Source: Nonlabens xiamenensis (GTDB lineage Bacteria; Bacteroidota; Bacteroidia; Flavobacteriales; Flavobacteriaceae). From it: DNA of 64,000 nucleotides. The notes beneath the pieces are model-generated. The model worked only from the letters and a program-made list of their open reading frames with translations, searched no databases and was not told the origin of the DNA. The first letter of the stretch is position 1; every line of letters starts with the position of its first letter. The stretch covers positions 1 to 64,000 of the forward strand of contig NZ_RMVE01000002.1 of NCBI RefSeq assembly GCF_003865345.1. Direction: 5' to 3'. A program made the position numbers and the translations under genes. Positions 63,164-64,000 of this stretch are shown here, one piece after another.

Positions 63164-64000
63164 ATGGAAAAGATTTGGGAATTTGTCACCCAGCTGGATT
63201 GGTATTGGTACCTCCTGATATTTGTTGTACTGGTGGCGATTTATGATATTTTCAACAAGAAGCACACGATTTTACGCAATTTTCCAGTCGTGGGGCATTT
63301 TAGGTATTGGCTGGAGAGTATTGGTCCCGAATTGCGCCAATATATCGTCGCCAACAACCGCGAAGAATTACCTTTTAACCGGATAGAGCGCGGTTGGATC
63401 TATGCTAGTGCCAAAAATGAAAACAACTACGAAGGTTTTGGTACAGATCGGGATATCTATTCCCATCAGTATATATTTATCAATAATGCGATGATTCCGT
63501 TTAAGGTGGAATCCGATCATGTCACCCATGCACAACCTGAATTCCTGCCATGTGCAAAGCTCATCGGCGGACCCAAAAAGAGAAAAAGACCGTACCGACC
63601 TTCTAGTATTATCAATATATCGGCCATGAGCTACGGTAGTTTGAGCGCCAAAGCCATTGATGCGATGAATAACGGTGCACGTTTGGCACAGGCCTATCAC
63701 AATACTGGAGAAGGCGGACTTTCCCCCTACCATAAACGAGGGGCCGATGTGGTTTTTCATTTTGGAACTGGTTATTTTGGGGTACGGGACGAGGATGGTA
63801 ATTTCTCCATGGAAAAGCTCAAACAACTGGTTAATGATCATCCACAAATAAGGGCGATTGAGGTCAAGCTATCTCAAGGAGCCAAACCTGGTAAAGGCGG
63901 TGTGTTACCGGGCTCCAAAATCACTAAAGAAATCAGCGAGATACGCGATGTCCCCTTGGGTAAAGATGTACTTTCTCCTCCCAACCATTCTGCATTTAAT
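63164..64000 (+). CDS. FMN-binding glutamate synthase family protein (3' end outside the window)
   Basis: 279 residues visible, no stop before the edge. A membrane helix near the N-terminus (WYWYLLIFVVLVAIYDIF) precedes the FMN-barrel domain with SSIINISAMSYGSLSAKAI, NTGEGGLSPYH, and IEVKLSQGAKPGKGG. It resembles the glutamate-synthase large-subunit core without the amidotransferase domain. The C-terminal half is not in the window. It is membrane-anchored, unlike classic GltB. Confidence 0.88.
   Translation, partial: MEKIWEFVTQLDWYWYLLIFVVLVAIYDIFNKKHTILRNFPVVGHFRYWLESIGPELRQYIVANNREELPFNRIERGWIYASAKNENNYEGFGTDRDIYSHQYIFINNAMIPFKVESDHVTHAQPEFLPCAKLIGGPKKRKRPYRPSSIINISAMSYGSLSAKAIDAMNNGARLAQAYHNTGEGGLSPYHKRGADVVFHFGTGYFGVRDEDGNFSMEKLKQLVNDHPQIRAIEVKLSQGAKPGKGGVLPGSKITKEISEIRDVPLGKDVLSPPNHSAFN

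Noticed and set aside
1-64000. Insertion sequences, prophage, CRISPR, restriction or toxin-antitoxin loci
   Set aside because: I read through for transposase, integrase, Cas, methylase and toxin motifs, direct repeats and tRNA-like sequences and found none.

Overview
The window reads as a chromosomal segment of a marine-type member of the Flavobacteriaceae (Bacteroidetes). Evidence: a type IX secretion C-terminal sorting domain, many lipoproteins with short lipoboxes, starts without Shine-Dalgarno sequences but with TAnnTTTG-like -7 boxes, short genes overlapping by 1-10 bases, and typical flavobacterial gene groups (tamB/tsaD/rsmE, recF with a DciA-like gene, proCBA). There are no rRNA or tRNA genes, insertion sequences, phages or CRISPR arrays. 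Genus was not assigned.

Layout. 1-7.1 kb: the end of a secreted T9SS protein, a serine hydrolase lipoprotein, a vanadium-haloperoxidase-like lipoprotein and a secreted M28 peptidase, separated by loose intergenic DNA. 7.1-10.4 kb: a lipoprotein, a TPR sensor histidine kinase and a NarL-type response regulator in one coupled operon. 10.5-16 kb: an SRPBCC/GyrI-like protein, fluoride channel CrcB, a SUKH protein, an M50-like protease, a membrane LytTR regulator and a CPBP protease. 16-24.7 kb: two MsrB enzymes, purE, an M3 peptidase, an ECF sigma factor with a zinc-finger partner, a UbiA-like protein and gcvP. 24.7-31.5 kb: proCBA, a KAS III-like enzyme, a cyclophilin, a NUDIX hydrolase and an acyltransferase. 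31.5-42.6 kb: a minus-strand cluster (tsaD, rsmE, DUF4159, AI-2E transporter, methyltransferase) divergent from tamB, then recF, a lipoprotein and a DciA-like gene. 42.9-64 kb: a TPR protein, ribH, pheT, a sirtuin, purB, a YqaE-like small protein, mazG, thioredoxin, a MoxR-like ATPase, a TonB-receptor remnant, recG, uvrD and the start of a glutamate-synthase-like gene.

Two things stand out. First, two matching 18-bp dyads (6-bp arms ATACCC/GGGTAT, 6-bp spacer) bracket the two-component operon. Both fit the NarL heptamer 7-2-7 layout, one perfectly, and both abut similar promoters. The second promoter would drive a transcript of about 95 nt made of two hairpins and a terminator, a candidate small RNA under the same regulator. 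Second, the palindrome CGCTTTCGCGAAAGCG occurs eleven times exactly, plus one 15-base copy and several variants. It lies in intergenic gaps or, inside genes, always in the frame that reads AFAKA.

Most of the rest is housekeeping: purine, proline, riboflavin and glycine metabolism, DNA repair, tRNA modification and envelope assembly.
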